Below, one piece after another: positions 25,941-34,370 of a stretch of DNA of 64,000 nt. This DNA comes from Leadbetterella byssophila DSM 17132 (GTDB lineage Bacteria > Bacteroidota > Bacteroidia > Cytophagales > Spirosomataceae), in NCBI RefSeq assembly GCF_000166395.1, contig NC_014655.1:3224001-3288000 (forward strand), given 5' to 3'. Position 1 is the first letter of the stretch, and each line of letters opens with the position of its first letter. Made by a program: the position numbers and the translations under genes. Below the pieces are notes generated by a model. The model worked only from the letters and a program-made list of their open reading frames with translations, made no database searches and had not been told where the DNA came from.

Positions 25941-28283
25941 TTAAGATAAAACGCCTCCCATCTTAGGATCCGTATAGCTAAGTTTTCCGGTTTCTACGTG
26001 TCCACAGTACTGCGCTACCCTTTTCCCCTCCACAAAGAATCCAAAGTCGTACCAGTGGTAAGTAAATTTTAGGTTGGTACTGATCCTCTTGGAACCTCCT
26101 TTTTTTATGGTGACTTCATGGTCTTCCAATCCGTACGACAGGTCCTTAATGGTAACTTTAAGATTCTGCTCAGATTTATTAATCAAATCAAATTCAATAT
26201 CACCAAAAGGTGTACCTTTTCTGTTCTTCGGATAAATGCTACGGATTTCTATCCATGTAAGTCCTAAGTCAAAATTTCTATAGAATCCATTGGGGCCGTA
26301 GATCTCCATTCTTTTTGTGTCTTCAGGGATCAGGTCATGCTGGGCATGGCCTCTATGAACGGTATAGTGTTTTTGTATAAAATCTTTCCCAAAGAAATTG
26401 ACCATAAACGGAGCTCCTTTGCCCTCAAAGGTAGGAGCCATAGCCATCACTAATTGTCCGTCAACTATATCTGCATGCAATTCGTAGGGTATAGGGCACG
26501 CAGGCTTTATGCCTTTTTCCTGTTGAGGCATATACTCTGATTCGGGAGAAAAATCTCTTATTTCTTCCTCTTTTAATGGACGAAAATTAGAAGGGATAAC
26601 CTTATATCGTGCTTCTCTTAAGCTACTAACCCATTCATATTGATCTACAGGTTTAGGAGAATTTCCTTCTGAATAGTCGGAAAATACTGAACTTAGATCT
26701 CCACAGATGGTTCTTCTCCAAGCGCTAATATTTTCTTCCTGTATGTTCTTTTTATAACGTTTCTGGATAAATTTTTCCAAGAACATGAGAATTGAAGTGT
26801 GATCAAATACTTCTGAACAAACTTTCCCTCCTCGGCTCCAAGGGGAAGCTATTACTAATGGTACTCTGTATCCTAATCCTATAGGTCCGGTCTCAATGTT
26901 TTCATATGGTCTTTCACGCTCATGTTTTTCTAAAACCATTTCATCTGCAGTAGATATTCCTTTCGAAGTCATTCCAGAGCTAGGAGCTACAAAAGGAGGG
27001 ACATGGTCAAAATATCCGTCGTTTTCGTCGTAACATAATATGAAAACTGTTTTTTGCCATACTTCGGGATTCTTTGTCAGAATATCCAAAACCTCCGAAA
27101 CATACCATGCTCCGTACCAAGGGGCACTGGGGTGATCAGAGAAATTTTGAGGAGCCACTAACCAGGAGATCGGAGGCAGTTTTCCCTCCTGCACGTCTTT
27201 GCGAAACTGGTACAATACGTCACCTGCGGGAACGTCCATCTCTGTACCGTTTGGAGTTTTGATCTTAGCGAGTTTATGATATAGTTCGTGTTCTTTATTC
27301 GTGGTAAAGGCCTTTTTGTGTATGCTTTTTGTAAACGAATCTAAAGCCTCAAATTTATCTTGGGTGTATTTTACTACTTCTTCTGCCAGTCGGGTCTTTT
27401 CACGCTTTTGGTCCTCATTCAAAACCTCAAGTTTGTTGAGGTATTCTAATCTCTCCTTGATATAGGTTCTATAGGCCTCATGGAAGCGAACCTGATAGCT
27501 GGTAAACCATTCTATGGGGTTATCGGTGAAATTAGCGAGCCAACTTTCCTCTTCGTCACTCAACCCCATGTTAAGGCTTAGTTCATTTTGATAGATTCTC
27601 CAATCTATGCCTGCTTCCTCTAGTCTTTCCGGAAAGGATTTCCATTTGGCTGGAATTCTATATTGGATGTCTTCGTTTTTGACATTGGCTTTAGCGTCTG
27701 CATTTTCACGGATTGTTCCGCTCCATAGATACAAACGATTCGGTGTGGTTCCAGTGAGGGATGATGAGAAGTTCTGGTCGCACACGGTAAAGGCATCCGC
27801 AAATGCGTAATAAAAGGGAATATCTTCTCTAGTGAAATGACCTAAGGTTAAAGGTACATGTTTGTAGATATCCTCACCGGACTGTTTAGCTTTAAGCCAT
27901 TGGTCGTATCTTCCTCCATTCCTGGCTCTCACCTGATTTTCCCAGGAGTGTGGTAAGTCGCGCATCCAGGTAGCACGCGTATCTTTAATGTCTAATCTAA
28001 AGGGTACATAAGTTTCACCTTTTTCATTAGATTGAAACCATACTTTTCTTCCTGAAGGTAGAGTCATGGCTCGTGGATCTCTAAATCCTCGAACGCCTTT
28101 TAAGGCACCATAACTGTGGTCGAAAGACCTATTCTCCTGCATTAGGATCACTACATGGTCTGCGTCCCATACCGTGCTGCCAGGTTTTGGGGCAATGTTT
28201 GCTGCTTTTACAAGGGAGTCTGGAACTAACATTCCTCCGGCAATGAGGCCGGCCATTTTTATAAAGTCTCTTCTTGATTCCAT
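25941..28283 (-). CDS. Phosphocholine-specific phospholipase C, Tat-exported
   Basis: The N-terminus MESRRDFIKMAGLIAGGM is a twin-arginine signal, so the protein is exported folded. The phosphoesterase domain (to about 500) has VILMQENRSFDHSYG with the metal-binding Glu/Asn, FILCYDENDGYFDHVPP and DHTSILMFLEKF; two C-terminal beta-sandwich (DUF756-type) domains follow, ending in HWYDFGFFVEGKRVAQ. This is the layout of the PlcH/PlcN and acid-phosphatase-like family, cleaving phosphocholine from lipids. Length (780 aa) is normal. The MBL-fold gene follows downstream on the same strand. Confidence 0.93.
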   Translation of the reverse strand: MESRRDFIKMAGLIAGGMLVPDSLVKAANIAPKPGSTVWDADHVVILMQENRSFDHSYGALKGVRGFRDPRAMTLPSGRKVWFQSNEKGETYVPFRLDIKDTRATWMRDLPHSWENQVRARNGGRYDQWLKAKQSGEDIYKHVPLTLGHFTREDIPFYYAFADAFTVCDQNFSSSLTGTTPNRLYLWSGTIRENADAKANVKNEDIQYRIPAKWKSFPERLEEAGIDWRIYQNELSLNMGLSDEEESWLANFTDNPIEWFTSYQVRFHEAYRTYIKERLEYLNKLEVLNEDQKREKTRLAEEVVKYTQDKFEALDSFTKSIHKKAFTTNKEHELYHKLAKIKTPNGTEMDVPAGDVLYQFRKDVQEGKLPPISWLVAPQNFSDHPSAPWYGAWYVSEVLDILTKNPEVWQKTVFILCYDENDGYFDHVPPFVAPSSGMTSKGISTADEMVLEKHERERPYENIETGPIGLGYRVPLVIASPWSRGGKVCSEVFDHTSILMFLEKFIQKRYKKNIQEENISAWRRTICGDLSSVFSDYSEGNSPKPVDQYEWVSSLREARYKVIPSNFRPLKEEEIRDFSPESEYMPQQEKGIKPACPIPYELHADIVDGQLVMAMAPTFEGKGAPFMVNFFGKDFIQKHYTVHRGHAQHDLIPEDTKRMEIYGPNGFYRNFDLGLTWIEIRSIYPKNRKGTPFGDIEFDLINKSEQNLKVTIKDLSYGLEDHEVTIKKGGSKRISTNLKFTYHWYDFGFFVEGKRVAQYCGHVETGKLSYTDPKMGGVLS

Positions 28284-28312
28284 AGGTTTTTATTCAACCT
28301 CCAAAATACAAG

Positions 28313-28343
28313 AAAAAATGAAAGGCTGCTATGGGCAGCCCTT
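28313..28343 (-). terminator. Terminator of the coiled-coil lipoprotein gene
   Basis: On the minus strand GGCTGC and GCAGCC form a 6-bp stem extended by A/T pairs around a single-base bulge, then CATTTTTTC. It begins 4 bases after the lipoprotein stop and separates it from the phospholipase C gene. Confidence 0.75.
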
Positions 28344-28346
28344 CTA

Positions 28347-28760
28347 TTAATTGTTTTTTAAATTTTCTTTGATATCCTTTGTCTCTTTTTTGATATCCTC
28401 TTTAAGATCTTTTAAATCCTTCTTCAGATCTTTGACCCCTGATTTTATTTTATCGTTTAAATCTCCTAGTTCTTTATCTAGTTCTTTTTTTCTAGCCTCC
28501 CATTTGGCCTTTTCTTCTTTTGTGCCGTTTTTGATTTTAGCATCTATCTCCTTCAACTCAGCCTCGATGTCACTTTTCTTTTTTTTAAGCTCATCTTCCG
28601 CATTTTCTTTCATGTCTTTAAGTTCCTCCTTCTTATCTTGATAGGAAGCCTCTACTTCATCCTGTGCGGCTTGTAAGCCATCAGCTGCTTCGCGTTTCTC
28701 TTGAGAAGAGCAGGCAGATAGTAGGATTGCCATACTCAAAATAATTGCGTGTTTTTTCAT
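28347..28760 (-). CDS. Highly charged coiled-coil lipoprotein
   Basis: A lipobox (LLSACSSQ, Cys at about 16) follows a short signal peptide. The remaining 120 residues are almost entirely Lys, Glu, Asp and Leu/Ile in a heptad-like pattern with repeats of the kind KDLKKDLKDLKEDIK, indicating one long alpha-helical coiled coil. No named family is recognised. An anchored helical rod could link the outer membrane to the cell wall, in the manner of Lpp, or act as a stress-induced surface protein; this is inference. The gene has its own terminator. Confidence 0.75.
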   Translation of the reverse strand: MKKHAIILSMAILLSACSSQEKREAADGLQAAQDEVEASYQDKKEELKDMKENAEDELKKKKSDIEAELKEIDAKIKNGTKEEKAKWEARKKELDKELGDLNDKIKSGVKDLKKDLKDLKEDIKKETKDIKENLKNN

Positions 28761-28858
28761 TGTTTTATAGTTTTTTGTTACAACCTTAATAGATAATTGA
28801 TATATAATCTATTATTTGTTTAATTTTTAAGTAAATTTTAAGGAGAGATTAATTGATA

Positions 28859-30232
28859 ATGCAGGAATTTCAACTACAAAAGTCTAAAGTTGCCGAACCT
28901 TTGGACTTTACCCATAGAAAAAGAAGACTGAAGGCTTTGAAAGAAGCTGTACTATTTACATATAGAGATGAAATCAGAGAGGCTCTATGGAAGGATTTTA
29001 GGAAGCCTGTGGCGGAAGTGGATTTATCAGAGGTCTATGCCATAACTTCTGAAATAGACCATGCTTTAAGGCATTTAAAGAGGTGGATGAGTGATAAGTA
29101 CGTGCGTACACCTTTGGCGTTTTTTGGATCTTCTTCGCATATTCGCTACGAACCTAAAGGCCTGTGTTTAATCATTTCTCCATGGAATTTTCCTGTGAAC
29201 CTGGCTTTGGGTCCTCTAGTATCTGCTGTTGCTGCCGGGAATAGGGTGATCTTAAAACCATCAGAGCTTACCCCTCATTCTTCAGCAGTAGTAAGGAAGA
29301 TTGTGGAGGCTATTTTTCCTCCTGAAGAAGTGGCTGTGGTAGAAGGTGGGGTAGAGACTTCCACAGAATTATTGGATTTGCCTTTCCATCATATCTTTTT
29401 TACCGGCTCGCCTCAAGTGGGGAAGATCGTTATGAAAGCCGCAGCTAAACATTTGTCTTCAGTTACCTTGGAATTAGGTGGAAAATCTCCTGTGATCATA
29501 GATGAAACCGCAGATCTTAAGGCGGCAGCCAAACGCTTAGCTTGGGGAAAATGGATGAATGCCGGACAAATCTGTATTGCACCAGACTACATATTTGTGC
29601 ATCATACTCAAAAGGAGCAGTTCCTTACAGAGCTTAGAAAAGTAGTAGAAGAATTCTACAACAAAAATCCTACTGAAAGTGTGTCTTTCTGCAGCATGGT
29701 GAATGAAAAGCATGCCGAAAGAGTTTATGGATACTTAGAGGAGGCTGTGGAAAAGGGAGCGAAAATTCAATTTGGAGGAGGGAAGGAAGGTAAGAGAATA
29801 GAGCCAACTGTGATCACCAATGTACCTTTAGGATCTGCTATAATGAAGGAGGAGATTTTTGGGCCGGTACTTCCTGTTTTACCTTACAGAGAGAAGGAGG
29901 ATGTCATTAGATATATACACCATGGGGAAAAACCTTTAGCACTTTATATTTTTAGCAAGAACGAAGGCAATATCAACTATTTCTTAACGAATACACGTGC
30001 AGGAGGGAGCTGTATCAATAACGCCGATATGCATTTTCTTCAGCCTTATCTGCCTTTTGGTGGAGATAATTATTCGGGTTTAGGAAAAGCGCACGGGCAT
30101 TGGGGCTTTTTAGCTTTCTCTAATGAAAGGGCGGTTTACCGGCAAAATATTCCTAGTGTACTTGAAAAGCTTATGCCCCCCTATACCTCCGGAAAAAATA
30201 AGGTCATTGAGGCTATTGTAAAATGGTTATAA
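28859..30232 (+). CDS. NAD(P)-dependent aldehyde dehydrogenase (class 3-like)
   Basis: The 457-residue enzyme oxidises aldehydes to acids. The cofactor site has ISPWNFPVNLALGPL and VILKPSE; the active-site Glu is in TLELGGKSPV near 210 and the nucleophile Cys in NAGQICIAPDY near 245; EEIFGPVLPV lies near 335. A length near 457 with a C-terminal hydrophobic end resembles class 3/fatty aldehyde dehydrogenases, which oxidise medium to long chain aldehydes. I start at the ATG at 28859, preceded by AAGGAGAG, a good Shine-Dalgarno match rare in this window; the in-frame TTG at 28853 is rejected. Confidence 0.92.
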   Translation: MQEFQLQKSKVAEPLDFTHRKRRLKALKEAVLFTYRDEIREALWKDFRKPVAEVDLSEVYAITSEIDHALRHLKRWMSDKYVRTPLAFFGSSSHIRYEPKGLCLIISPWNFPVNLALGPLVSAVAAGNRVILKPSELTPHSSAVVRKIVEAIFPPEEVAVVEGGVETSTELLDLPFHHIFFTGSPQVGKIVMKAAAKHLSSVTLELGGKSPVIIDETADLKAAAKRLAWGKWMNAGQICIAPDYIFVHHTQKEQFLTELRKVVEEFYNKNPTESVSFCSMVNEKHAERVYGYLEEAVEKGAKIQFGGGKEGKRIEPTVITNVPLGSAIMKEEIFGPVLPVLPYREKEDVIRYIHHGEKPLALYIFSKNEGNINYFLTNTRAGGSCINNADMHFLQPYLPFGGDNYSGLGKAHGHWGFLAFSNERAVYRQNIPSVLEKLMPPYTSGKNKVIEAIVKWL

Positions 30233-30258
30233 GCTTTTCCTTTTTGGTCAATAGTCAG

Positions 30259-30266
30259 TACTTTTG
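30259..30266 (+). promoter_or_regulatory. -7 promoter box of the LptF/LptG gene
   Basis: TACTTTTG matches TAnnTTTG and lies 24 bases before the ATG at 30291. It overlaps the alternative TTG start at 30264, arguing against that start. Confidence 0.5.
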
Positions 30267-30290
30267 AGGTGGCGAAATGAAATCCAAGGA

Positions 30291-31373
30291 ATGACCAAGA
30301 TAGATAGGTACCTTATTAAGCGTTTTTTGACTACTTATGTCTTTGCAGTATTTATTATTGTATTGGTCATTTTGGTGATAGACTTTGTGGAGAAAAATGA
30401 TGATTTCATGGAGACTAAGCCGTCAAATCATGCTATTTTCTTTGACTATTACCTCAACTTAGCACCGTATTGGGCCAATTATATCAGCCCTTTAATGATC
30501 TTTATTTCTACGGTATTCTTTACTGCAAAGATGGCTTCGCATACGGAGATCATTGCCATCTTAGGTTCAGGTACTAGTTTCAGAAGGTTAATGTTACCCT
30601 ATTTCATAGGTTCAGGAATAGTGGCCATTTATTCTTTTGTAATGGTGGGGTGGTTTCTGCCCAAAGCCAATGTTCCAAGGATTGAATTTGAGAATAAATA
30701 TATCCATAACGACTTCTTTTTCACTGGGAGGGATATCCATTTGGCTGTTCAAAAAAATGTTTATGCTTATCTTTCCAGCTATGATAATTCCTCCAATACC
30801 GCTTATGATTTTACTCTTGAAAAGGTAGAAAATAACAGGTTAGTGGAAAAATTGAGTGCCAGAAGGGCCACGTATGATGACTCTTTGAAGAAATGGAAGC
30901 TCTATGACTATAACATTCGGAAGATCGGTATTTCAAAAGATGAGATGACCTATGAGGCCATCACTCCTTTGGATACAAGTATCAAACTTTATCCATCTGA
31001 TTTTGGGAATTCTAAGAACCGACAAGAAACGATGACGATTTCCCAGTTGGAAGATTATATTGATCTGATAAATAGTAGGGGAGCAGAAGGCGTAGAAACC
31101 TATAAAATTGAATATTACCAAAGATTTGCCACCCCTTTTGCCGTCATCATTTTATCCATTATGGGTTTGATCGTTTCCGCCCGAAAAGCCAGAGGAGGGG
31201 TTGGGCTTCAGATTGCTATAGGTTTCGTCTTGGCCTTCCTTTATATTATTTTCTATATTTTGTCCAAAGGTATTGCGGAGGCAGGAAGTATGAATCCTAT
31301 CCTTGCCGTTTGGCTACCCAATATAGTCTTCTCCATCATTTCGGTGGTGATGTACTTTACCGTACCGAGGTAG
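30291..31373 (+). CDS. LptF/LptG-family lipopolysaccharide export permease
   Basis: The protein has the YjgP/YjgQ architecture: two N-terminal membrane helices, a third and fourth, a periplasmic beta-jellyroll domain (about 130-260), then two C-terminal helices (ATPFAVIILSIMGL and the last segment). It opens MTKIDRYLIKRFLTTYVFA, a family hallmark. LptF/G pull LPS from the inner membrane with the LptB ATPase and hand it to LptC. In Bacteroidota a single LptF/G-type gene is often seen without its partner beside it, as here. The 3' end touches the convergent glycosyltransferase gene with no gap. Confidence 0.9.
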   Translation: MTKIDRYLIKRFLTTYVFAVFIIVLVILVIDFVEKNDDFMETKPSNHAIFFDYYLNLAPYWANYISPLMIFISTVFFTAKMASHTEIIAILGSGTSFRRLMLPYFIGSGIVAIYSFVMVGWFLPKANVPRIEFENKYIHNDFFFTGRDIHLAVQKNVYAYLSSYDNSSNTAYDFTLEKVENNRLVEKLSARRATYDDSLKKWKLYDYNIRKIGISKDEMTYEAITPLDTSIKLYPSDFGNSKNRQETMTISQLEDYIDLINSRGAEGVETYKIEYYQRFATPFAVIILSIMGLIVSARKARGGVGLQIAIGFVLAFLYIIFYILSKGIAEAGSMNPILAVWLPNIVFSIISVVMYFTVPR

Positions 31374-32564
31374 TTACTTCCACTTAATCTTTTGAGGATT
31401 GGTGAATAAGGTTACTATACCTAAGACGATGAGGTACATGTTATACATAAAGTCGTAGTATGGGATCTTCCAAGAATTAATGGTGTATCCCAGACGCTTG
31501 TTGACCTTTGCTAGTACCAGCCATTTGATCATTATATAGAAGAGGAATACCCCTAATATTAGTCGCATCCAATCGTTAAATCCATACCAATGTTTCATCC
31601 CATATTGAGCTAAGAATTCTACAGGAATTCTGGACCATTCCGGGGCATTAAACCATACCGGAAGTACAAAGAAGGTAGGAATGAGAAGTGTCCAAACCAT
31701 GATTCCGGAAATCCAAAGCAGGCCTAGGTTAATTCTGTCTCTGGTTTTGTACTTTTTCCCTACAGAAAGGTGGCGTTTCTTCTGAACATACCATTCCTTC
31801 CAGGTAGTCTTTGGTATGGACTCGGTTTGTGCCTCTACGCAAACTCCTACATTGTACTTGGTGGCCGCTTTGTTAACAAAAAGGTCATCGTCTCCGCTCA
31901 GAAGCGTGTTGTGGCCGGAAAAACCTCCATTTTTCCAGAACAGCTCCTTTTTGTACATCAGATTTCTTCCTACGCCCATAAAAGGCATGCGGGCTAAGGC
32001 GAAGGAAAGGTATTGAAGGGCAGTTTGGAACGTTTCGTACCGAATTAAGGCATTTAAATTTCCTGGTAATTTCTGATACCTGGAGAATCCCAGAACTATT
32101 TCTCTACCGGCACCGCATTGAGACACCATTTGTTTGATCCAATTTTGGTCTAAGGGCCTACAATCAGCATCAGTAAAAAGGAGCCAAGGATTTTTAGCTT
32201 TTTTTACGGCTAAGGTTACAGCATATTTTTTAGCGGTATAGTGGTCCGGGAGGTCTTGTACTCTCAAGTAATTGAGATGTTTGATTCTATCCGGATTATT
32301 TATGAGATAATCATAGGTGCCATCTGATGATCTGTCATCTGCGACCAGAATTTCGAAGTCAGGATATTCTTGCTCATCCAGTATGGGCAGTAGCTCTTTT
32401 AGGTTTTCTAGTTCATTAGAGGCGGCAATGATTATGCTTACCGGCGGAAGGTAGTCCGTTTCGGTGACATCATGATGACGTGAAAGTCTTGTAAAAACAA
32501 ACAGTATGTAGAATAACTGTATAAGTATAGCCCCAAAAAAGAGAATTGGGATAATGGTTTCCAA
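31374..32564 (-). CDS. Membrane glycosyltransferase, family 2
   Basis: One N-terminal helix anchors a GT-A domain with VSIIIAASNELENL, VADDRSSDGT (nucleotide-sugar Asp), LLFTDADCRP (metal DXD-type) and SGDDDLFVN near 230; three or four C-terminal helices follow from about 285. The general reaction is transfer of a sugar from a UDP- or GDP-donor at the cytoplasmic membrane face. The layout resembles processive-type GT2 enzymes, although the QxxRW-type motif is replaced by QKKRH at about 255. Acceptor and donor are unknown. The gene is single and convergent with the LptF/G permease. Confidence 0.88.
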   Translation of the reverse strand: METIIPILFFGAILIQLFYILFVFTRLSRHHDVTETDYLPPVSIIIAASNELENLKELLPILDEQEYPDFEILVADDRSSDGTYDYLINNPDRIKHLNYLRVQDLPDHYTAKKYAVTLAVKKAKNPWLLFTDADCRPLDQNWIKQMVSQCGAGREIVLGFSRYQKLPGNLNALIRYETFQTALQYLSFALARMPFMGVGRNLMYKKELFWKNGGFSGHNTLLSGDDDLFVNKAATKYNVGVCVEAQTESIPKTTWKEWYVQKKRHLSVGKKYKTRDRINLGLLWISGIMVWTLLIPTFFVLPVWFNAPEWSRIPVEFLAQYGMKHWYGFNDWMRLILGVFLFYIMIKWLVLAKVNKRLGYTINSWKIPYYDFMYNMYLIVLGIVTLFTNPQKIKWK

Positions 32565-32729
32565 AGGTTTCTCAGGTTATGTTTAACGCTTTCGCAAAAA
32601 TAGCATGCATTTGTACATTTCCTAAGTTATGGACATTAAAAGTGAGGGGTTTAAGAAAGCTTTACCCAATTATGCAGATATTTTCGATTTTTTATTGAAA
32701 ATGCTGAAAGTAAGCTTGAACTTTGCAGA

Positions 32730-33860
32730 ATGATTTTTGAGATTCATTCCACAGACCCCGGAAGTTTTGCGCGTGCAGGTAAACTTCAGACTGATCACGG
32801 GGAAATTTTGACTCCTATTTTTATGCCTGTAGGTACTGCGGGAACGGTGAAGGGAGTGCACCAGAGAGAGCTTCTAGATGATATTGAAGCTCAAATTATT
32901 CTAGGAAATACCTATCATCTCTATCTGAGACCAGGTTTAGATATTCTCCGTAAGGCTGGAGGATTACATAAATTTAACGGCTGGTCGAAGCCTATTTTGA
33001 CGGATTCTGGTGGTTACCAAGTTTTTAGTCTAAAGGAGATTCGTAAGATTACGGAGGAAGGTGTGTATTTTAATTCGCATATTGATGGTTCTAAGCATTT
33101 ATTTACACCGGAGTATGTGATGGATATCCAAAGGGTTATAGGTGGAGATATCATCATGGCCTTTGATGAATGCCCGCCTTATCCTTGTGATTACAAGTAT
33201 GCTGAAAAATCAATGCATCTAACTCACCGTTGGTTAAAGAGATGCGTAGAAAGGATACAAACCACTGAGCCCTTATACGGTCATCACCAAAGCTTATTTC
33301 CTATAGTTCAAGGAAGTGTATTTCCGGACTTGCGTGTTCAGTCAGCTGAGTACATTGCTTCTCAGGAACAGGACGGAAACGCTATTGGAGGCCTTTCTGT
33401 GGGAGAGCCGGCGGAGGAAATGTATAAGATGATAGAAGTGGTAAATGCTATTCTTCCAAAGGATAAGCCTAGATATCTCATGGGTGTGGGTACTCCCGAG
33501 AATATTTTGGAAGGTATTGCACTAGGCATAGACATGTTTGACTGTGTGATGCCTACCCGTAACGCAAGAAACGGCATGCTTTTTACTACTGAGGGTATTA
33601 TTAATATTAGAAACAAGAAATGGGAAGATGACTTTACTCCTATAGATCCGGGCTTAGGCGGTTATGTGAGTACGTTTTATTCCAAAGCTTATTTGAAGCA
33701 TTTGATGAAATGTCAAGAATTATTAGGTGCTCAGATAGCCAGTATCCACAATTTACGTTTCTATTTATGGTTAGTGGGAGAGGCTAGAAAACACATCCTT
33801 GCAGGAGACTATGCTTCCTGGAAAGATCAAGCAGTGAAAAAACTGATGACCAGGCTTTAA
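32730..33860 (+). CDS. tgt: Queuine tRNA-ribosyltransferase (tRNA-guanine transglycosylase)
   Basis: Tgt swaps the anticodon wobble guanine of Asp, Asn, His and Tyr tRNAs for preQ1. The TIM barrel has the general-base Asp in LTDSGGYQVFSL, the VQGSVFPDLR and GGLSVGEP loops and the nucleophile Asp in MFDCVMPTRNARNG. The zinc subdomain is altered: the CxCxxC of the E. coli enzyme aligns with Leu309, Gly311 and Ser314 here, leaving only the His of SIHNLRFY. The rest is intact and length (376) is normal, so an active enzyme with a metal-free subdomain is likely. The ATG overlaps the stop of a possible 34-codon ORF (32629-32733). Confidence 0.95.
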   Translation: MIFEIHSTDPGSFARAGKLQTDHGEILTPIFMPVGTAGTVKGVHQRELLDDIEAQIILGNTYHLYLRPGLDILRKAGGLHKFNGWSKPILTDSGGYQVFSLKEIRKITEEGVYFNSHIDGSKHLFTPEYVMDIQRVIGGDIIMAFDECPPYPCDYKYAEKSMHLTHRWLKRCVERIQTTEPLYGHHQSLFPIVQGSVFPDLRVQSAEYIASQEQDGNAIGGLSVGEPAEEMYKMIEVVNAILPKDKPRYLMGVGTPENILEGIALGIDMFDCVMPTRNARNGMLFTTEGIINIRNKKWEDDFTPIDPGLGGYVSTFYSKAYLKHLMKCQELLGAQIASIHNLRFYLWLVGEARKHILAGDYASWKDQAVKKLMTRL

Positions 33861-33889
33861 AAGAATTTTTTAGCTAAGGATTTTTCCAC

Positions 33890-33897
33890 TAATTTTG
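33890..33897 (+). promoter_or_regulatory. -7 promoter box of ndk
   Basis: TAATTTTG matches TAnnTTTG, 28 bases before the ndk ATG, in a short gap after tgt. A -33 TTG is not evident. Confidence 0.5.
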
Positions 33898-33925
33898 CGG
33901 ACATTTTTTAAAACAAACTATACAA

Positions 33926-34345
33926 ATGGCAGGTAACAGAACATTTTCCATGATTAAACCACATGCAGTGGCTGACAATCATATTGGTGGTATCCTGAAA
34001 CTTATGGAGGAAGGTGGATTTAGAATCGTGGCGATGAAGAAGACACAACTTAGTGCTCAACAAGCAGGAAAATTCTATGAGGTTCACTCGGAACGTCCAT
34101 TCTATGGAGAACTTTGTGAAATGATGTCTGCTGGTCCTATCGTTGCCTTAATCTTGGAGAAGGAAAACGCGGTAGCAGATTTTAGAAAACTAATCGGTGC
34201 CACAGATCCTGCAGAGGCTGAACCTGGAACCATTAGAAGCATCTACGCGAAGTCAAAAGGAGAGAATGCCGTTCACGGCTCAGATTCTGATGAGAATGCT
34301 GCAATTGAAAGCGCATTTTTCTTTAGCGGATTTGAAAGATATTAA
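33926..34345 (+). CDS. ndk: Nucleoside diphosphate kinase
   Basis: Ndk balances nucleoside triphosphate pools through a phospho-histidine. The 139-residue protein shows the opening [16 protein letters not shown], the [11 protein letters not shown] strand, the [15 protein letters not shown] loop and the active His in [12 protein letters not shown] near 118. It is complete and of normal length. It is a single gene with its own promoter and a strong terminator shared with the convergent TlpA-like gene. Confidence 0.97.
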   Translation: MAGNRTFSMIKPHAVADNHIGGILKLMEEGGFRIVAMKKTQLSAQQAGKFYEVHSERPFYGELCEMMSAGPIVALILEKENAVADFRKLIGATDPAEAEPGTIRSIYAKSKGENAVHGSDSDENAAIESAFFFSGFERY

Positions 34346-34370
34346 AAGCTGGGTACTTCCAGCTTTTTTT
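34344..34370 (+). terminator. Terminator of ndk, possibly bidirectional
   Basis: AAAAGCTGG and CCAGCTTTT pair around GTACTT, followed by further T to 34370. The A run at the 5' foot supplies a U tail for the opposite strand too, where the TlpA-family gene ends at 34369. Confidence 0.9.

Noticed and set aside
28351-28641. A 96-codon plus-strand frame opposite the coiled-coil lipoprotein
   Set aside because: It is a Phe/Ser/Leu shadow of the Lys/Glu-rich gene and has no independent support.
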